The notes beneath the pieces were generated by a model that worked only from the letters and a program-made list of their open reading frames with translations, was not told the DNA's origin and did not search any database. Source: an uncultured Eggerthella sp. (GTDB taxonomy: Bacteria > Actinomycetota > Coriobacteriia > Coriobacteriales > Eggerthellaceae). From it: a stretch of DNA of 64,000 bases. The translations under genes were made by a program, and so were the position numbers. Shown here piece by piece: positions 33,988 to 42,629 of the stretch (the first letter of the stretch is position 1; every line of letters begins with the position of its first letter). Location of the stretch: NCBI GenBank assembly GCA_900542525.1, contig UQNZ01000001.1:62001-126000 (forward strand), read 5' to 3'.

Positions 33988-34671
33988 TCAGTTCTGCCAA
34001 GGGAAATTGAGGCTCATGAGGGCATTGTAGAGCACGGGAAAATGCGGCACAGCGCAAGAGAAGATGCATACTGCACCGAAGAAGATAAGCACAAAGAAGA
34101 AGATAAGATCGCACGTGCTGGGCTTCAACAGCGAAAGTGCGCGCTGAGTGAAAGGGAAGACAACGAACACATACAGCGCTGCGATAAGCCCGAGAATGAT
34201 ATCGTTCACGAGCCATGCTTGCCCGAAGATATTCAAGGGAAGCGCCGAATTGTCCCAAAAGGGATAGTGCCCCGTTGCATCAGGCTGGTTGATCAAAAGG
34301 CCGATCACAAGCTCAAGCAGCGCACAGATAACCACTGCGATCACGAAGAATTGAAGCACCGCTCCCCACATGGTCTTTCGCTGTTCAAGTATATGGATCT
34401 TCAGTGGCAAAAGCGAAAGTGTGATGAAGACGGTCCCGAGCCCGTATACCCAATACGGCACCCAGAGCGGATCGGTCCACACATCGTAGTCGTCAGCCAC
34501 CACATGAAAAGCCCAGTCCATGAACACACAATAGGGTATCTCGAGCCAATGACCCACCAAACAAAAAACGCAGAAGTTGGTGATCACGCCACGCCAAAAG
34601 AACCAGGTCTTTGGTGCAAAATAGCGAAACTCATCAGCCTCGTGCAATTTAAAAGAACTTAGGGCTGCCAT
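33988..34671 (-). CDS. putative ABC transporter permease, CmpB-like membrane protein
   Basis: The 227-residue protein has about six hydrophobic segments and the FCLVGHWLEIPYCVFMD-type motif characteristic of the CmpB-like family, annotated as putative ABC transporter permeases. No ATPase gene accompanies it, so transport is unproven. The start at 34671 overlaps the patatin gene by 13 nt, which suggests coupling. A TTG start at 34689 is also possible. Its 3' end converges with the kinase gene. Confidence 0.72.
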   Translation of the reverse strand: MAALSSFKLHEADEFRYFAPKTWFFWRGVITNFCVFCLVGHWLEIPYCVFMDWAFHVVADDYDVWTDPLWVPYWVYGLGTVFITLSLLPLKIHILEQRKTMWGAVLQFFVIAVVICALLELVIGLLINQPDATGHYPFWDNSALPLNIFGQAWLVNDIILGLIAALYVFVVFPFTQRALSLLKPSTCDLIFFFVLIFFGAVCIFSCAVPHFPVLYNALMSLNFPWQN

Positions 34672-35582
34672 TGTAACCACTTCTGCCAAGTATCAAGTTC
34701 GTGCTGGGCCTGCGCGTAGCCAGTGTCGTATGCAGTTTGCAGAAGTTCAAGGTCTGTCGTGCGGTTGGTAAGCGTCATCTCTTCGGGATAGAAGACGTAT
34801 GCGGCACCCGATTTTTCAAGGCGCTCGATCTCTTCACAAAGTTCGTTGTAGTGCTGCGGGCGCTCGATCGTCTTCTGCCAAACAGCGGGATATTTGCGAA
34901 ACGCCGTTTTGAACAGCAGTTGTCCCGCTCCCCCAATGGGCGACTTGCGATATCCCTTTTCCTGCGTACGCACGATGAAGAAGCGCTCATAGCCATCGCG
35001 CTTCGCCGCTTCAAGCGGAATTCCCCAGCTTGACCCAAGACCACCATCCATATACGTATGCCCCTCGATAACCGTAGGCGGCATGAATATAGGCATGGTG
35101 GAACTTGCGCGCACGCGTAGCATCATCTCATGCGCGCTCTGCATGTCACTCTTGGTCCAAAGAACCGTCTCACCCGTATCACGGTCGAGCGCCTCAATGT
35201 GAACGTTCGCAGGGTTCGCGCAAAAGGTATCCCAATCGAAGAGGAAACGCGAATCGTATGCATTAGGGACTTCTGCAACTCCTTCATAAAGATGATGCGC
35301 GTTGAAGAAGCCTTTGCCTTGCACGAACGTTTTCAGGCCTCCGAATTCCGGGTCGCTCACTAAATCGACGAAGGACATCTTCGTGCGTACCGTATCACGA
35401 GAGACATAGTTGACAGCGTTGCTCGACCCTGCCGAAATACCATAGACATCACCGAAGTTGAAGTTGTTTTCGAGCAGCGTGACCACTGCGCCAGCAGTAT
35501 AGCTCGCGCGCATGCCACCGCCCTCAAGGATAAGGGCAACATCGTTGATATTCACGTTAAGATTGTTGTTGTCATTCGCCAT
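34659..35582 (-). CDS. patatin-like phospholipase family protein
   Basis: This is a lipid acyl hydrolase with a Ser-Asp dyad. The oxyanion GGGMR motif is near residue 21, the GISAG nucleophile motif carries Ser50, and the YMDGG motif near residue 170 carries the catalytic Asp. The 307-residue length matches the YjjU/RssA-like bacterial group. The ATG at 35582 gives the conserved N terminus. The frame extends to 35684 with two further in-frame starts (35633 among them), none with a convincing ribosome-binding site. It overlaps the CmpB-like gene. It is likely cytoplasmic, since no signal peptide is visible. The substrate is unknown. Confidence 0.88.
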   Translation of the reverse strand: MANDNNNLNVNINDVALILEGGGMRASYTAGAVVTLLENNFNFGDVYGISAGSSNAVNYVSRDTVRTKMSFVDLVSDPEFGGLKTFVQGKGFFNAHHLYEGVAEVPNAYDSRFLFDWDTFCANPANVHIEALDRDTGETVLWTKSDMQSAHEMMLRVRASSTMPIFMPPTVIEGHTYMDGGLGSSWGIPLEAAKRDGYERFFIVRTQEKGYRKSPIGGAGQLLFKTAFRKYPAVWQKTIERPQHYNELCEEIERLEKSGAAYVFYPEEMTLTNRTTDLELLQTAYDTGYAQAQHELDTWQKWLQWQP

Positions 35583-35817
35583 GGTTTTTTGCGAGCATCG
35601 CCTACGAGCTCTTTTACTCTCTATTTTGTTCATCTGGGTTTTTACGTTACTAGGATAGTCCAGCCAGCGCAAAGATTCGATCACGATGCCTCTAAATCAA
35701 CCAATAGTTCAAAAACCGTTAACAAGATGAACATTTCGTTTGTCGCGACCGACATGATTGCGCCATCAACCAAGGGATTTCACTTTGCGCGTACAACGAG
35801 GGATCACGTATCTCCTT

Positions 35818-35823
35818 TATAAT
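35818..35823 (+). promoter_or_regulatory. -10 element of the thioesterase gene
   Basis: TATAAT lies 40 nt before the ATG at 35863. The -35 region is weak. Confidence 0.45.
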
Positions 35824-35862
35824 GATGCGCAGAGATGTGATTTTTTTGCAGAAGAGGTATTC

Positions 35863-36360
35863 ATGGAACTCAATCCAGAACACATTGAAGAAGTGCTCAA
35901 ACTCATCAACCAAGGTCCTTATTTTAGGCTCTTGAACATCGATATTCTCACGCTTGAGGAAGGTCGCTGCATTGTTGAAGCCAACATCGAACGCAAGCAT
36001 ATGAACTGCTTCGGCGGCATGCATGGTGGCGCCTACGAATCCATCATGGACACCGCAGCATATTGGGCGCTCTACGCCGAGATGCCCGAAGACGCCGGCT
36101 TCATCACACTCGATCAGAACGCGAATCTCACGCGTGCAGTGCAAGAAGGTACACATGTGCATTGCGAAGGCCGTGTAGTGAAGCGTGGCGGCTCGATCTG
36201 CATCTGTGAAGCCGAGATGACCGACGAAAAAGGACGCCTGCTTGGTATGGCAACCTCGAAGATCTTCGTCGCACCCAGCTTGCAGCCCATCAGCGCTGCT
36301 ATCGATGCACTCGATCCAACTCACAAGCTTCCACCGAAATTTCTTGAAGAATCCTGCTAG
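35863..36360 (+). CDS. PaaI-family hotdog-fold thioesterase
   Basis: This is a probable acyl-CoA thioesterase of 165 residues. The hotdog fold is marked by NCFGGMHGGAYESIMDTAAYWAL near residue 48, the PaaI-type active-site block, and by LTRAVQEGTHVHCEGRVVKRGG near 90. The ATG at 35863 follows AGAGGT. Upstream in-frame sequence overlaps the promoter and is not coding. It has no direct operon partner. The tRNA-Val promoter lies inside its last codons. Confidence 0.87.
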   Translation: MELNPEHIEEVLKLINQGPYFRLLNIDILTLEEGRCIVEANIERKHMNCFGGMHGGAYESIMDTAAYWALYAEMPEDAGFITLDQNANLTRAVQEGTHVHCEGRVVKRGGSICICEAEMTDEKGRLLGMATSKIFVAPSLQPISAAIDALDPTHKLPPKFLEESC

Positions 36361-36371
36361 CATGCTAGAAT
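36344..36371 (+). promoter_or_regulatory. tRNA-Val promoter
   Basis: TTGAAG (36344-36349) and TAGAAT (36366-36371) are spaced 16 bp apart. The -35 is inside the end of the thioesterase gene, and the tRNA begins 14 nt after the -10. Confidence 0.65.
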
Positions 36372-36384
36372 AAGGAGCGCACAC

Positions 36385-36459
36385 GGACGCTTAGCTCAGC
36401 GGGAGAGCATCGCCTTCACACGGCGGGGGTCGCTGGTTCAAACCCAGTAGCGTCCACCA
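36385..36459 (+). tRNA. tRNA-Val (CAC)
   Basis: This 75-nt cloverleaf has acceptor GGACGCT/AGCGTCC, D arm TAGCTCAGCGGGAGAGCA, anticodon loop TTCACAC giving CAC, T arm GGTTCAAACCC and an encoded CCA. Confidence 0.95.
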
Positions 36460-36468
36460 CTAAAACCG

Positions 36469-36508
36469 CAGGCCAGGAAGCATTTCGCAACCTGGCCTGT
36501 TTTGTTTC
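36469..36508 (+). terminator. terminator after tRNA-Val
   Basis: CAGGCCAGG pairs with CCTGGCCTG across a 13-nt loop, followed by TTTTGTTT. The arm sequence CAGGCCAG is the same as in the tRNA-Asn terminator. Confidence 0.92.
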
Positions 36509-36582
36509 GAGGCCCTATAAGCCCTCCACTATCACAATACTGTCACAGTGAAATCGATTTCGATGCTGACTTTTTCTCGGAT

Positions 36583-38001
36583 CTAGCGCTTCTGCGGGAA
36601 GCGGACAGAAAAGACCGACCCCTGTCCAAGTTCGCTTTCAAGTGTGATGGTGCCATGATGGTGCTCAACTGCATGCTTCACGATGGCAAGTCCTAGGCCG
36701 GTGCCACCCGTTTCCTTCGACCGGCTCTTGTCAACGCGGTAGAAGCGCTCGAAGATCTTCTGCTGCTCTTCAGCTGATATCCCAACGCCCGTATCTGCGA
36801 TCTTTACCACAGCATCAGTCGCCTCCGCATTAACCGAGAGCACTACTTCACCACCAGGTTTGTTGTAGCGAATAGCGTTACCGACCAGGTTGGTCATGAC
36901 CTGTTCCATCAGCGATTCATTCCCATCGATGAGCACTTCATTCCCTTCAACACTCAGAGCAACTTCATGCTTTTCAGCAAGGGGGCGCAACCGTTCAGCC
37001 ACGCTCTTGGCAAGTGCGTAAAGATCGATCTGATCAGAAAGACCATCGGGAGATACTGGCTCATCCAAGCGCGACAGCACAAGCACATCATCGATCAGGG
37101 CGTACATATGCTGAGCCTCATCATGGATGATGCCGGCAAACTTGGTCGCATCCTCAGCAGGAACTATCCCAGTTGAAAGCAGCTCGGAATATCCTGCGAT
37201 CACCTGCAAAGGCGTCTTCATCTCGTGAGAGACATTAGCTGAAAACGCCCGACGCATGTCCTCAGCGCGAATCAGCTCGCGATTCTGCTCACGCAATTGC
37301 TGTTGCTGTTGCTCGATCCGGCCAAGCAGAGGGTCCATCTCAAGGTAGCTCGTATGCTGCAGACCTTGAGCCACATCGAACCCATTAAGAGGAGCCATGA
37401 TACGACGCGTCAACAAACGCGAAAAAAGCACCACCATGATAACGACCACGATCAAGATGAGCGCAAGAGGGATGACTAGAGAGTGCATGAAGGAGAAGAG
37501 CGATTCGCGCGTTTCGCTCAAACGCAACACGTCTCCCGACTCAAGACGCACCGCAGCATAGATCGTGTCGTTCTTGAGCGTCTCAGAATAGCGTGTGACC
37601 ATCCCCGCTCCTGTAGCGAACGCACTCTGCACCTCAGGACGATCAGCATGATTCTCAAGCAAAGGCAGTTCGCTCTCCTGCCCAACTACACCGTCATGCG
37701 CAAGCGCAGCGCTATCATAGAGCACCTCTCCCGATTCCGAAATGAGGGTATAACGCACGCTCTCGCCTAATTGATCATGAAGGATAGCCAGCTGCTCAAG
37801 AGAATTCGTACCATCAAGCTGGCTGGCAGCAGTACGTGCGGCGTGAAGGAGTTTGTCTTCTGCGTCCTTTTCGTAAGAAGCATGGAACAGTGCGCTCATC
37901 GCAAGAGCGACCACTGCCACTACCAGGATAGAGAACGTGAGCACGGTCACGAAGATCGTGGTCGAAAGCCTCTTTTTATGCGCGCGCTTAACAGCGATCA
38001 C
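36583..38001 (-). CDS. phoR: phosphate regulon sensor histidine kinase (PhoR-like)
   Basis: Two membrane segments (about residues 15-37 and 160-185) flank an extracytoplasmic sensor. A Gln-rich coiled linker leads to the kinase core with the H box NVSHEMKTPLQVIAGY (His near residue 258), N box NLVGNAIRYN, G1 DTGVGIS and G2 GTGLGLAIVKHAVEHHHG. The best start is GTG at 38001 behind GGAAGGAAGTGGAGG. A TTG at 38019 is also in frame. It is downstream of the phoB-like and pst genes, which suggests it senses phosphate status through PstSCAB, although phoU is missing here. Confidence 0.9.
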   Translation of the reverse strand: MIAVKRAHKKRLSTTIFVTVLTFSILVVAVVALAMSALFHASYEKDAEDKLLHAARTAASQLDGTNSLEQLAILHDQLGESVRYTLISESGEVLYDSAALAHDGVVGQESELPLLENHADRPEVQSAFATGAGMVTRYSETLKNDTIYAAVRLESGDVLRLSETRESLFSFMHSLVIPLALILIVVVIMVVLFSRLLTRRIMAPLNGFDVAQGLQHTSYLEMDPLLGRIEQQQQQLREQNRELIRAEDMRRAFSANVSHEMKTPLQVIAGYSELLSTGIVPAEDATKFAGIIHDEAQHMYALIDDVLVLSRLDEPVSPDGLSDQIDLYALAKSVAERLRPLAEKHEVALSVEGNEVLIDGNESLMEQVMTNLVGNAIRYNKPGGEVVLSVNAEATDAVVKIADTGVGISAEEQQKIFERFYRVDKSRSKETGGTGLGLAIVKHAVEHHHGTITLESELGQGSVFSVRFPQKR

Positions 38002-38099
38002 GCCTCCACTTCCTTCCAAGCTACCCGAAGATCATGCAGCAAAATGCCAGCGCGGCGCCTCTTGCAAAATGTCCCGCACCTCTCGCACTGCCGCGCACG

Positions 38100-38792
38100 T
38101 TATGCGCGCATGCGATAGCCGATACCATGCACGGTCTCGATATTCTTGCCAACACCCGAACATGCTTGGTCGAGCTTTTGACGCAAAGTCTGAACATGCA
38201 CATCGACCGTTCGGGAATGCCCTACGAAAGATTCACCCCACACGGTCTCAAAGAGCTGCGCCCGACTCAAGGCATGCCCCACATGCGCGATCAACATCCG
38301 AAGAAGATCGAATTCTTTCACCGTGAGTTTTACCGCTACTCCTTGCACCATGCACGTATGCGCATCCATATCAAGATCGATTCCGTTACAATGAAGCTCA
38401 TTCAGAGCCTTCGTTGTCACCGTTGGCGTATGCGCGCGACGATAAAGAGCGCGAACACGAGCTACCAGCTCCATCATGCCGAAGGGCTTTGCCAAGTAAT
38501 CATCAGCCCCCGACTCGAGCCCTTGCACCTTATCGATCTCGGAACCCTTCGCAGTGAGCATCATGATAGGAAGATGCCTGGTGGCTTCTCTACTACGTAA
38601 ACGACGCAGTATCTCAAGGCCATCTATGCCTGGCAGCATGATATCGAGCAGCACCACATCGGGAAGCTGTTGTTCACATGCCGCGAAAAAGGGTTCCGCA
38701 TCGGGAAATCCTTTGGTCTCAAAACCAGCTTGCGTGAGTGTATAGACTGCCAGATCGCGAATATTGGCATCATCTTCAACGTAGTAGATCAT
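38100..38792 (-). CDS. phoB: phosphate regulon response regulator (PhoB-like, OmpR family)
   Basis: The 230-residue regulator has a receiver with EDD at residues 6-8, phospho-acceptor Asp50 in LLDIMLPGIDG, and Lys in LAKPFGMMEL. A winged-helix DNA-binding domain follows (about 130-230). It sits 98 nt upstream of phoR. Two PHO-box-like direct repeats precede it, so it probably regulates itself. The Pho assignment rests on the pst neighbours. The sequence alone shows only an OmpR-family regulator. Confidence 0.88.
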   Translation of the reverse strand: MIYYVEDDANIRDLAVYTLTQAGFETKGFPDAEPFFAACEQQLPDVVLLDIMLPGIDGLEILRRLRSREATRHLPIMMLTAKGSEIDKVQGLESGADDYLAKPFGMMELVARVRALYRRAHTPTVTTKALNELHCNGIDLDMDAHTCMVQGVAVKLTVKEFDLLRMLIAHVGHALSRAQLFETVWGESFVGHSRTVDVHVQTLRQKLDQACSGVGKNIETVHGIGYRMRA

Positions 38793-38798
38793 GCCTAG

Positions 38799-38804
38799 AT
38801 TCTA
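38799..38804 (-). promoter_or_regulatory. candidate -10 element of phoB
   Basis: The minus strand reads TAGAAT 7 nt before the phoB ATG, which would give an almost leaderless transcript. It is 32 nt from the PHO-like repeats, so it may not be the regulated promoter. Confidence 0.3.
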
Positions 38805-38836
38805 GCATCGGAGCACAACCGCAAGCACAAGAGGCG

Positions 38837-38854
38837 TGTCAAGTTTTTGTAAAG
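38837..38854 (-). promoter_or_regulatory. PHO-box-like direct repeat upstream of phoB
   Basis: The minus strand reads CTTTACA-AAAA-CTTGACA, two 7-bp units at an 11-bp period as in known PHO boxes. The first unit and its flank match the box before pstS at 13 of 14 positions (AAG[T/C]TTTTGTAAAG on +). Confidence 0.65.
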
Positions 38855-38928
38855 CTTTCCCTACTCCATCTTGCTCGTAACGCCGTTGGATTCATTCCTC
38901 CGCCGCCATCAACAAGCAGGATCTTGCG

Positions 38929-39798
38929 TTAGCCGAAGCGTCCCGCCACGTAATCAGCAGTGCGTTGATCGTGCGGTTCGGTGAAGATCATCTGAGTGTC
39001 CCCCGCTTCCACCATCTCGCCCAACAAGAAGAAAGCGGTCTTATCAGAAACGCGCAAAGCCTGAAGCATGTTGTGCGTCACCATCACTACGGTGTAGCGC
39101 TCCTTCAAGACATCGACCAACTCTTCGATCTTCGCAGTAGAAATAGGGTCGAGCGCACTGGTGGATTCATCCATCAAGAGCACCTCAGGGCGAACCGCAA
39201 GCGCACGTGCGATGCACAAACGCTGTTGCTGACCTCCCGAAAGGCCAAGGGCGCTCTTCTTGAGACGATCCTTCACTTCTTCCCAGAGCGCCGCATCTCG
39301 CAAAGACTGCTCGACGATCTCGTCCAGTTCGTCGCGTCGCTTGATGCCATGCGTGCGCGGCCCGAACGCGATGTTGTCATAGATGCTCATAGGGAACGGA
39401 TTCGGCTGCTGAAAGACCATACCCACTCGGCGCCGCAAATCCGTTACCGCGATATCTCGATAGGCATCTTGTGCGTCAAGCGCGACCAATCCATCGATGC
39501 GGCACCCCTCAACAAGATCGTTCATGCGATTGAGCGTCTTCAAGAGCGTCGACTTGCCGCATCCTGAAGGGCCAATGAGCGCAGTAACCTGGTTCTTCGG
39601 AAAGCTGAGCGAGATATTCTTGAGCGCATGGAAATCGCCATAATGAAGATCCAGCTCGCGAACTTCCATCTTGACCTGTTCATCTACCTCATACCGTTCA
39701 TGTGCTCGCTCTCGATCATCTAGCGGCTGCTGGAAGGAATCCTCGCGAGCAAACTCCGAACGCTGTTCAGAAGATGATCGATCGATTAATAAGTTCAT
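38929..39798 (-). CDS. pstB: phosphate ABC transporter ATP-binding protein
   Basis: This is the ATPase of the high-affinity phosphate importer. Walker A GPSGCGKST, Q-loop VFQQPNPFPMSIYDNI, signature LSGGQQQRLCIARALA and Walker B EVLLMDESTSALDP all match PstB, which characteristically has this Q-loop sequence. The protein carries an extra charged N terminus of about 45 residues before the ABC domain. The start is ATG at 39798. A TTG at 39819 is in frame. It is last in the pstSCAB set, 64 nt after pstA. Confidence 0.96.
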   Translation of the reverse strand: MNLLIDRSSSEQRSEFAREDSFQQPLDDRERAHERYEVDEQVKMEVRELDLHYGDFHALKNISLSFPKNQVTALIGPSGCGKSTLLKTLNRMNDLVEGCRIDGLVALDAQDAYRDIAVTDLRRRVGMVFQQPNPFPMSIYDNIAFGPRTHGIKRRDELDEIVEQSLRDAALWEEVKDRLKKSALGLSGGQQQRLCIARALAVRPEVLLMDESTSALDPISTAKIEELVDVLKERYTVVMVTHNMLQALRVSDKTAFFLLGEMVEAGDTQMIFTEPHDQRTADYVAGRFG

Positions 39799-39862
39799 AC
39801 GTTTCTCTCTTTCATACAATTCAACACAACAGCAGTGAAGGCACCGTTTCGCCCTTTAGCTG

Positions 39863-40732
39863 TCACTTCACGCGCAGGCGCTTCTCTGCCACATTAGCGA
39901 CCACATTCAAGAGCGTGACCAGCACCAAAAGCACTACTGCCGTTGCATAGGTCTCATCGATATGGAGCCCTTCGGAAGCGAGCACATACATATGGACCGC
40001 AAGCGTTCGGCAAGAATCGAAGAGGCCGAAGATCCCCTCTCCGCCGAAATCGGGGATCTGAGCGATCGTACCTGCCGTGAAGAGCAATGCTGCTACCTCG
40101 CCCACGCAACGTCCAAGCGCGAGCAGAACGCCACCCACAATTCCAGGAAGAGCGCTCGGCAGCACACAGCGAAAGATCGTGCGAAGATACCCGGCGCCCA
40201 GCGCGAACCCACCTGCGCGATACGATGCAGGTACTGCGATCAGCGCTTCTTCAGCCGTACGCATGACCACCGGCAAGACCATGATGGCGAGCGTGCAAGC
40301 ACCAGAGAGCAGCGAAAGCCCCCAGCCCAGCACAGTCGTGAAGAACAGCATGCCAAAGAGTCCATAGATGATGGAGGGAATACCCTGCAGTGTTTCGGTG
40401 GTAACGCGCACCGCGCGCACGAACCGGCTTCCTGGTTTCGCATATTCAACCAGATAGACCGCCGAAGACACCCCAACAGGAACAGCGATCAACAACGCAA
40501 GCAATGCCATATAGAGCGTGCTTATGAGCGCCGGCATCAAAGAGACGTTTTCAGAAGTGTAAGTCCATTCGAAGAGTGAAGGCGAAAGATGCGGAATGCC
40601 GTTTACTAAGATGAATGCGACAATGCCCAAAAGAACGAGCGCTGTGAAGAATGCCCCCGCATAGACCACCATGCGCACGAGCGTGCTTGAGGTCTTCGTG
40701 GTGACAAGAGAACTCGAAGTCTTCATGCTCAT
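39863..40732 (-). CDS. pstA: phosphate ABC transporter permease PstA
   Basis: This is one of two membrane subunits of the phosphate importer. About six hydrophobic segments are visible, with the permease coupling-loop block LTIMVLPVVMRTAEEALIAVP-like sequence near residue 160 and the ALGAGYLRTIFRCVLPSALPG motif after it. The ATG overlaps the pstC stop by 4 nt (ATGA). Confidence 0.95.
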   Translation of the reverse strand: MSMKTSSSLVTTKTSSTLVRMVVYAGAFFTALVLLGIVAFILVNGIPHLSPSLFEWTYTSENVSLMPALISTLYMALLALLIAVPVGVSSAVYLVEYAKPGSRFVRAVRVTTETLQGIPSIIYGLFGMLFFTTVLGWGLSLLSGACTLAIMVLPVVMRTAEEALIAVPASYRAGGFALGAGYLRTIFRCVLPSALPGIVGGVLLALGRCVGEVAALLFTAGTIAQIPDFGGEGIFGLFDSCRTLAVHMYVLASEGLHIDETYATAVVLLVLVTLLNVVANVAEKRLRVK

Positions 40733-41589
40733 GATCGCTCACCGCGCTTCTTCATGACATTGAACAGCACGCTGATCAAAAGGATGAAAACGAACAGCAC
40801 CACACCAGTCGCGATCAAAGCGCCACGGTGGAGGTCAGCCGCATATCCCATCTCCAATACGATGTTGGAAGTCATCGTACGCACACCATCGAAGATAGAA
40901 GCAGGGATGATCGGCTGATTACCAGCCACCATCACCACTGCCATGGTTTCGCCGATCGCGCGGCCGATCCCCAACACCACTCCAGCCATGATGCCCGAAA
41001 TGGCTGCTGGGACGAGCACTTTGAGCACGCTGCGTTCGTGCGTTGCCCCGAGCGCGAGCGCGCCTTCATAATACGACTGCGGAACCGCGTCCAGAGCATT
41101 CTTCGCTACCGTAATGACCGTGGGCAAGATCATGATGCCCAAAAGGATAGAAGCAGCCAGGAGCGATAAACCATTACCTGGCGCATGCATACGGATGAAG
41201 GGCACGATGATCATCAACCCGAAGAAGCCATACACGACCGAAGGGATGCCCGCCAAGAGTTCAACACCTGGCTTCAAGAACGCCGCAACCTTCGCCGAAG
41301 CAAAACGCGACAGGAAGATCGCGGTCAAAAGACCAGCAGGAACTCCAAAAACGAGCGCGCCCGCTGTCACATAGATGCTTCCGATGATCATGGGGAAGAT
41401 CCCATAGATATCGTTTGCTGGGCGCCACGTAGTACCTAAAAGGAAATCAGGGATGCCGATCTCGACCATGGCAGGAATGCCATTGGCGAAGAGAAAGACG
41501 CAAATCAGCCCAACCGCCAAAATGGACAAGGCAGCTGCGCCCGCAAAGAATACGCGCGCAGCTCCTTCTTTCAAGAGTGCTCCCTTCAT
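40729..41589 (-). CDS. pstC: phosphate ABC transporter permease PstC
   Basis: This is the second membrane subunit of the phosphate importer, 286 residues with about six membrane segments. The coupling-loop motif EGALALGATHERSVLKVLVPAA and the GIGRAIGETMAVVMVAGN block are typical of PstC. Its ATG directly follows the pstS stop codon (TAAATG), so translation is coupled. Confidence 0.95.
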   Translation of the reverse strand: MKGALLKEGAARVFFAGAAALSILAVGLICVFLFANGIPAMVEIGIPDFLLGTTWRPANDIYGIFPMIIGSIYVTAGALVFGVPAGLLTAIFLSRFASAKVAAFLKPGVELLAGIPSVVYGFFGLMIIVPFIRMHAPGNGLSLLAASILLGIMILPTVITVAKNALDAVPQSYYEGALALGATHERSVLKVLVPAAISGIMAGVVLGIGRAIGETMAVVMVAGNQPIIPASIFDGVRTMTSNIVLEMGYAADLHRGALIATGVVLFVFILLISVLFNVMKKRGERS

Positions 41590-42528
41590 TTATTTCACAT
41601 CGCCCCAGTTTGCGATATTGCCAGAGAAGATCTGCTTGACCTGATCGCTCGTGAGACCATCGATGGCCGATTCGACCGGAACGATCACAGCGATACCATC
41701 GCGGGCGATCGCCTGAGACTGTGCGCCCTTCTCGATCTCTGAGTCCTTAAGATCGCGCGATGCCATACCGATGTTGCACGTACCCTCGATCGCCATGGTC
41801 ACACCCGTGGTCGAGTCGGACTGCTGAACTTCGACGGTTGCTTCAGGGTTAACCTGCTTGTAAGCCTCTGCAAGTTTTTCCATGACAGGGGTCACCGAAG
41901 AAGAACCCGCGATCACGATCTTCTCTTTCGTGCCTGCCGGAGTGTAGCTTGCAGCGTTCTCATTCACTGCGATATAGCCGTTGTCCTCAACGATCGCCTG
42001 TCCTTCCTGAGACATGATGAAGGTGATGAAATCTTGGCTGGCAGGATCAAGGTCGTCTGTGGTGACGATATTGAACGGACGAGCGATCTTGTAAGAGCCG
42101 TCCTTCACGTTCTCAGCCGTTGCTTCAACCCCATCGATCTTGAGCGACTTCACCGTGTCGTTGAGCGATCCAAGCGAGATGTAGCCGATCGCACCAGGGT
42201 CACCCTTTACCGAGGTCATCATGACCGAAGTAGAATTGGTGATGACCGCAGAATCGGTGGTGGTGTCAACCTTATTACCCTGATCGTCCTTCTCTTCAAG
42301 TCCAAACAACTCGATGAATGCTCCACGCGTACCGCTGCCGTCCTCGCGTGAATATACCGAAATCTCTTCAGTGCTCTGACCTGATCCTTCTTGCTGCTTT
42401 TCTCCTGACGAGCAGCCTGCCAACCAACCAAGGCTAATAGCCATACATGCTGCTACGAGCGTAAGTACTAACTTTGCTGCAAACGAGCCCTTTCCTACAA
42501 GGCTGCAAGCCATTCGTTGTTCTTTCAT
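41590..42528 (-). CDS. pstS: phosphate-binding lipoprotein, circularly permuted PstS
   Basis: This is the extracytoplasmic phosphate receptor of the Pst importer. A lipoprotein signal ends at Cys39 (WLAGC), followed by a Ser/Gly/Gln linker. The order of the conserved blocks is reversed relative to ordinary PstS. The block that normally lies in the second half (VYSREDGSGTRGAF, IGYISLGSL, YKIARPFNI) occupies residues 57-190. The normal N-terminal half (IVIAGSSSVTPVMEKL, STTGVTMAIEG, MASRDL, IARDGIAVIV, IFSGNIANW) fills residues 203-312. All phosphate-ligand segments seem to be retained, so it should be functional. First gene of the operon, with PHO-like repeats upstream. Confidence 0.9.
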   Translation of the reverse strand: MKEQRMACSLVGKGSFAAKLVLTLVAACMAISLGWLAGCSSGEKQQEGSGQSTEEISVYSREDGSGTRGAFIELFGLEEKDDQGNKVDTTTDSAVITNSTSVMMTSVKGDPGAIGYISLGSLNDTVKSLKIDGVEATAENVKDGSYKIARPFNIVTTDDLDPASQDFITFIMSQEGQAIVEDNGYIAVNENAASYTPAGTKEKIVIAGSSSVTPVMEKLAEAYKQVNPEATVEVQQSDSTTGVTMAIEGTCNIGMASRDLKDSEIEKGAQSQAIARDGIAVIVPVESAIDGLTSDQVKQIFSGNIANWGDVK

Positions 42529-42583
42529 TGACGTTTCGTCCTTTCATTACGTTCTTCAAATTCGTGATATCACCATGATGAAG

Positions 42584-42629
42584 ACCGTAAATCAAGGATT
42601 CGTCAGCTAAATGAAAAGCTTTTGTAAAG
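42584..42629 (-). promoter_or_regulatory. PHO-box-like repeats and -10 upstream of pstS
   Basis: The minus strand carries three 7-bp units at an 11-bp period (CTTTACA, CTTTTCA, GCTGACG, positions 42601-42629), then 11 bp, then TACGGT (42584-42589) as a possible -10. This geometry is that of PhoB-activated promoters, where the box replaces the -35. A 10-bp palindrome GTGATATCAC follows at 42564-42573 in the leader. Confidence 0.65.
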
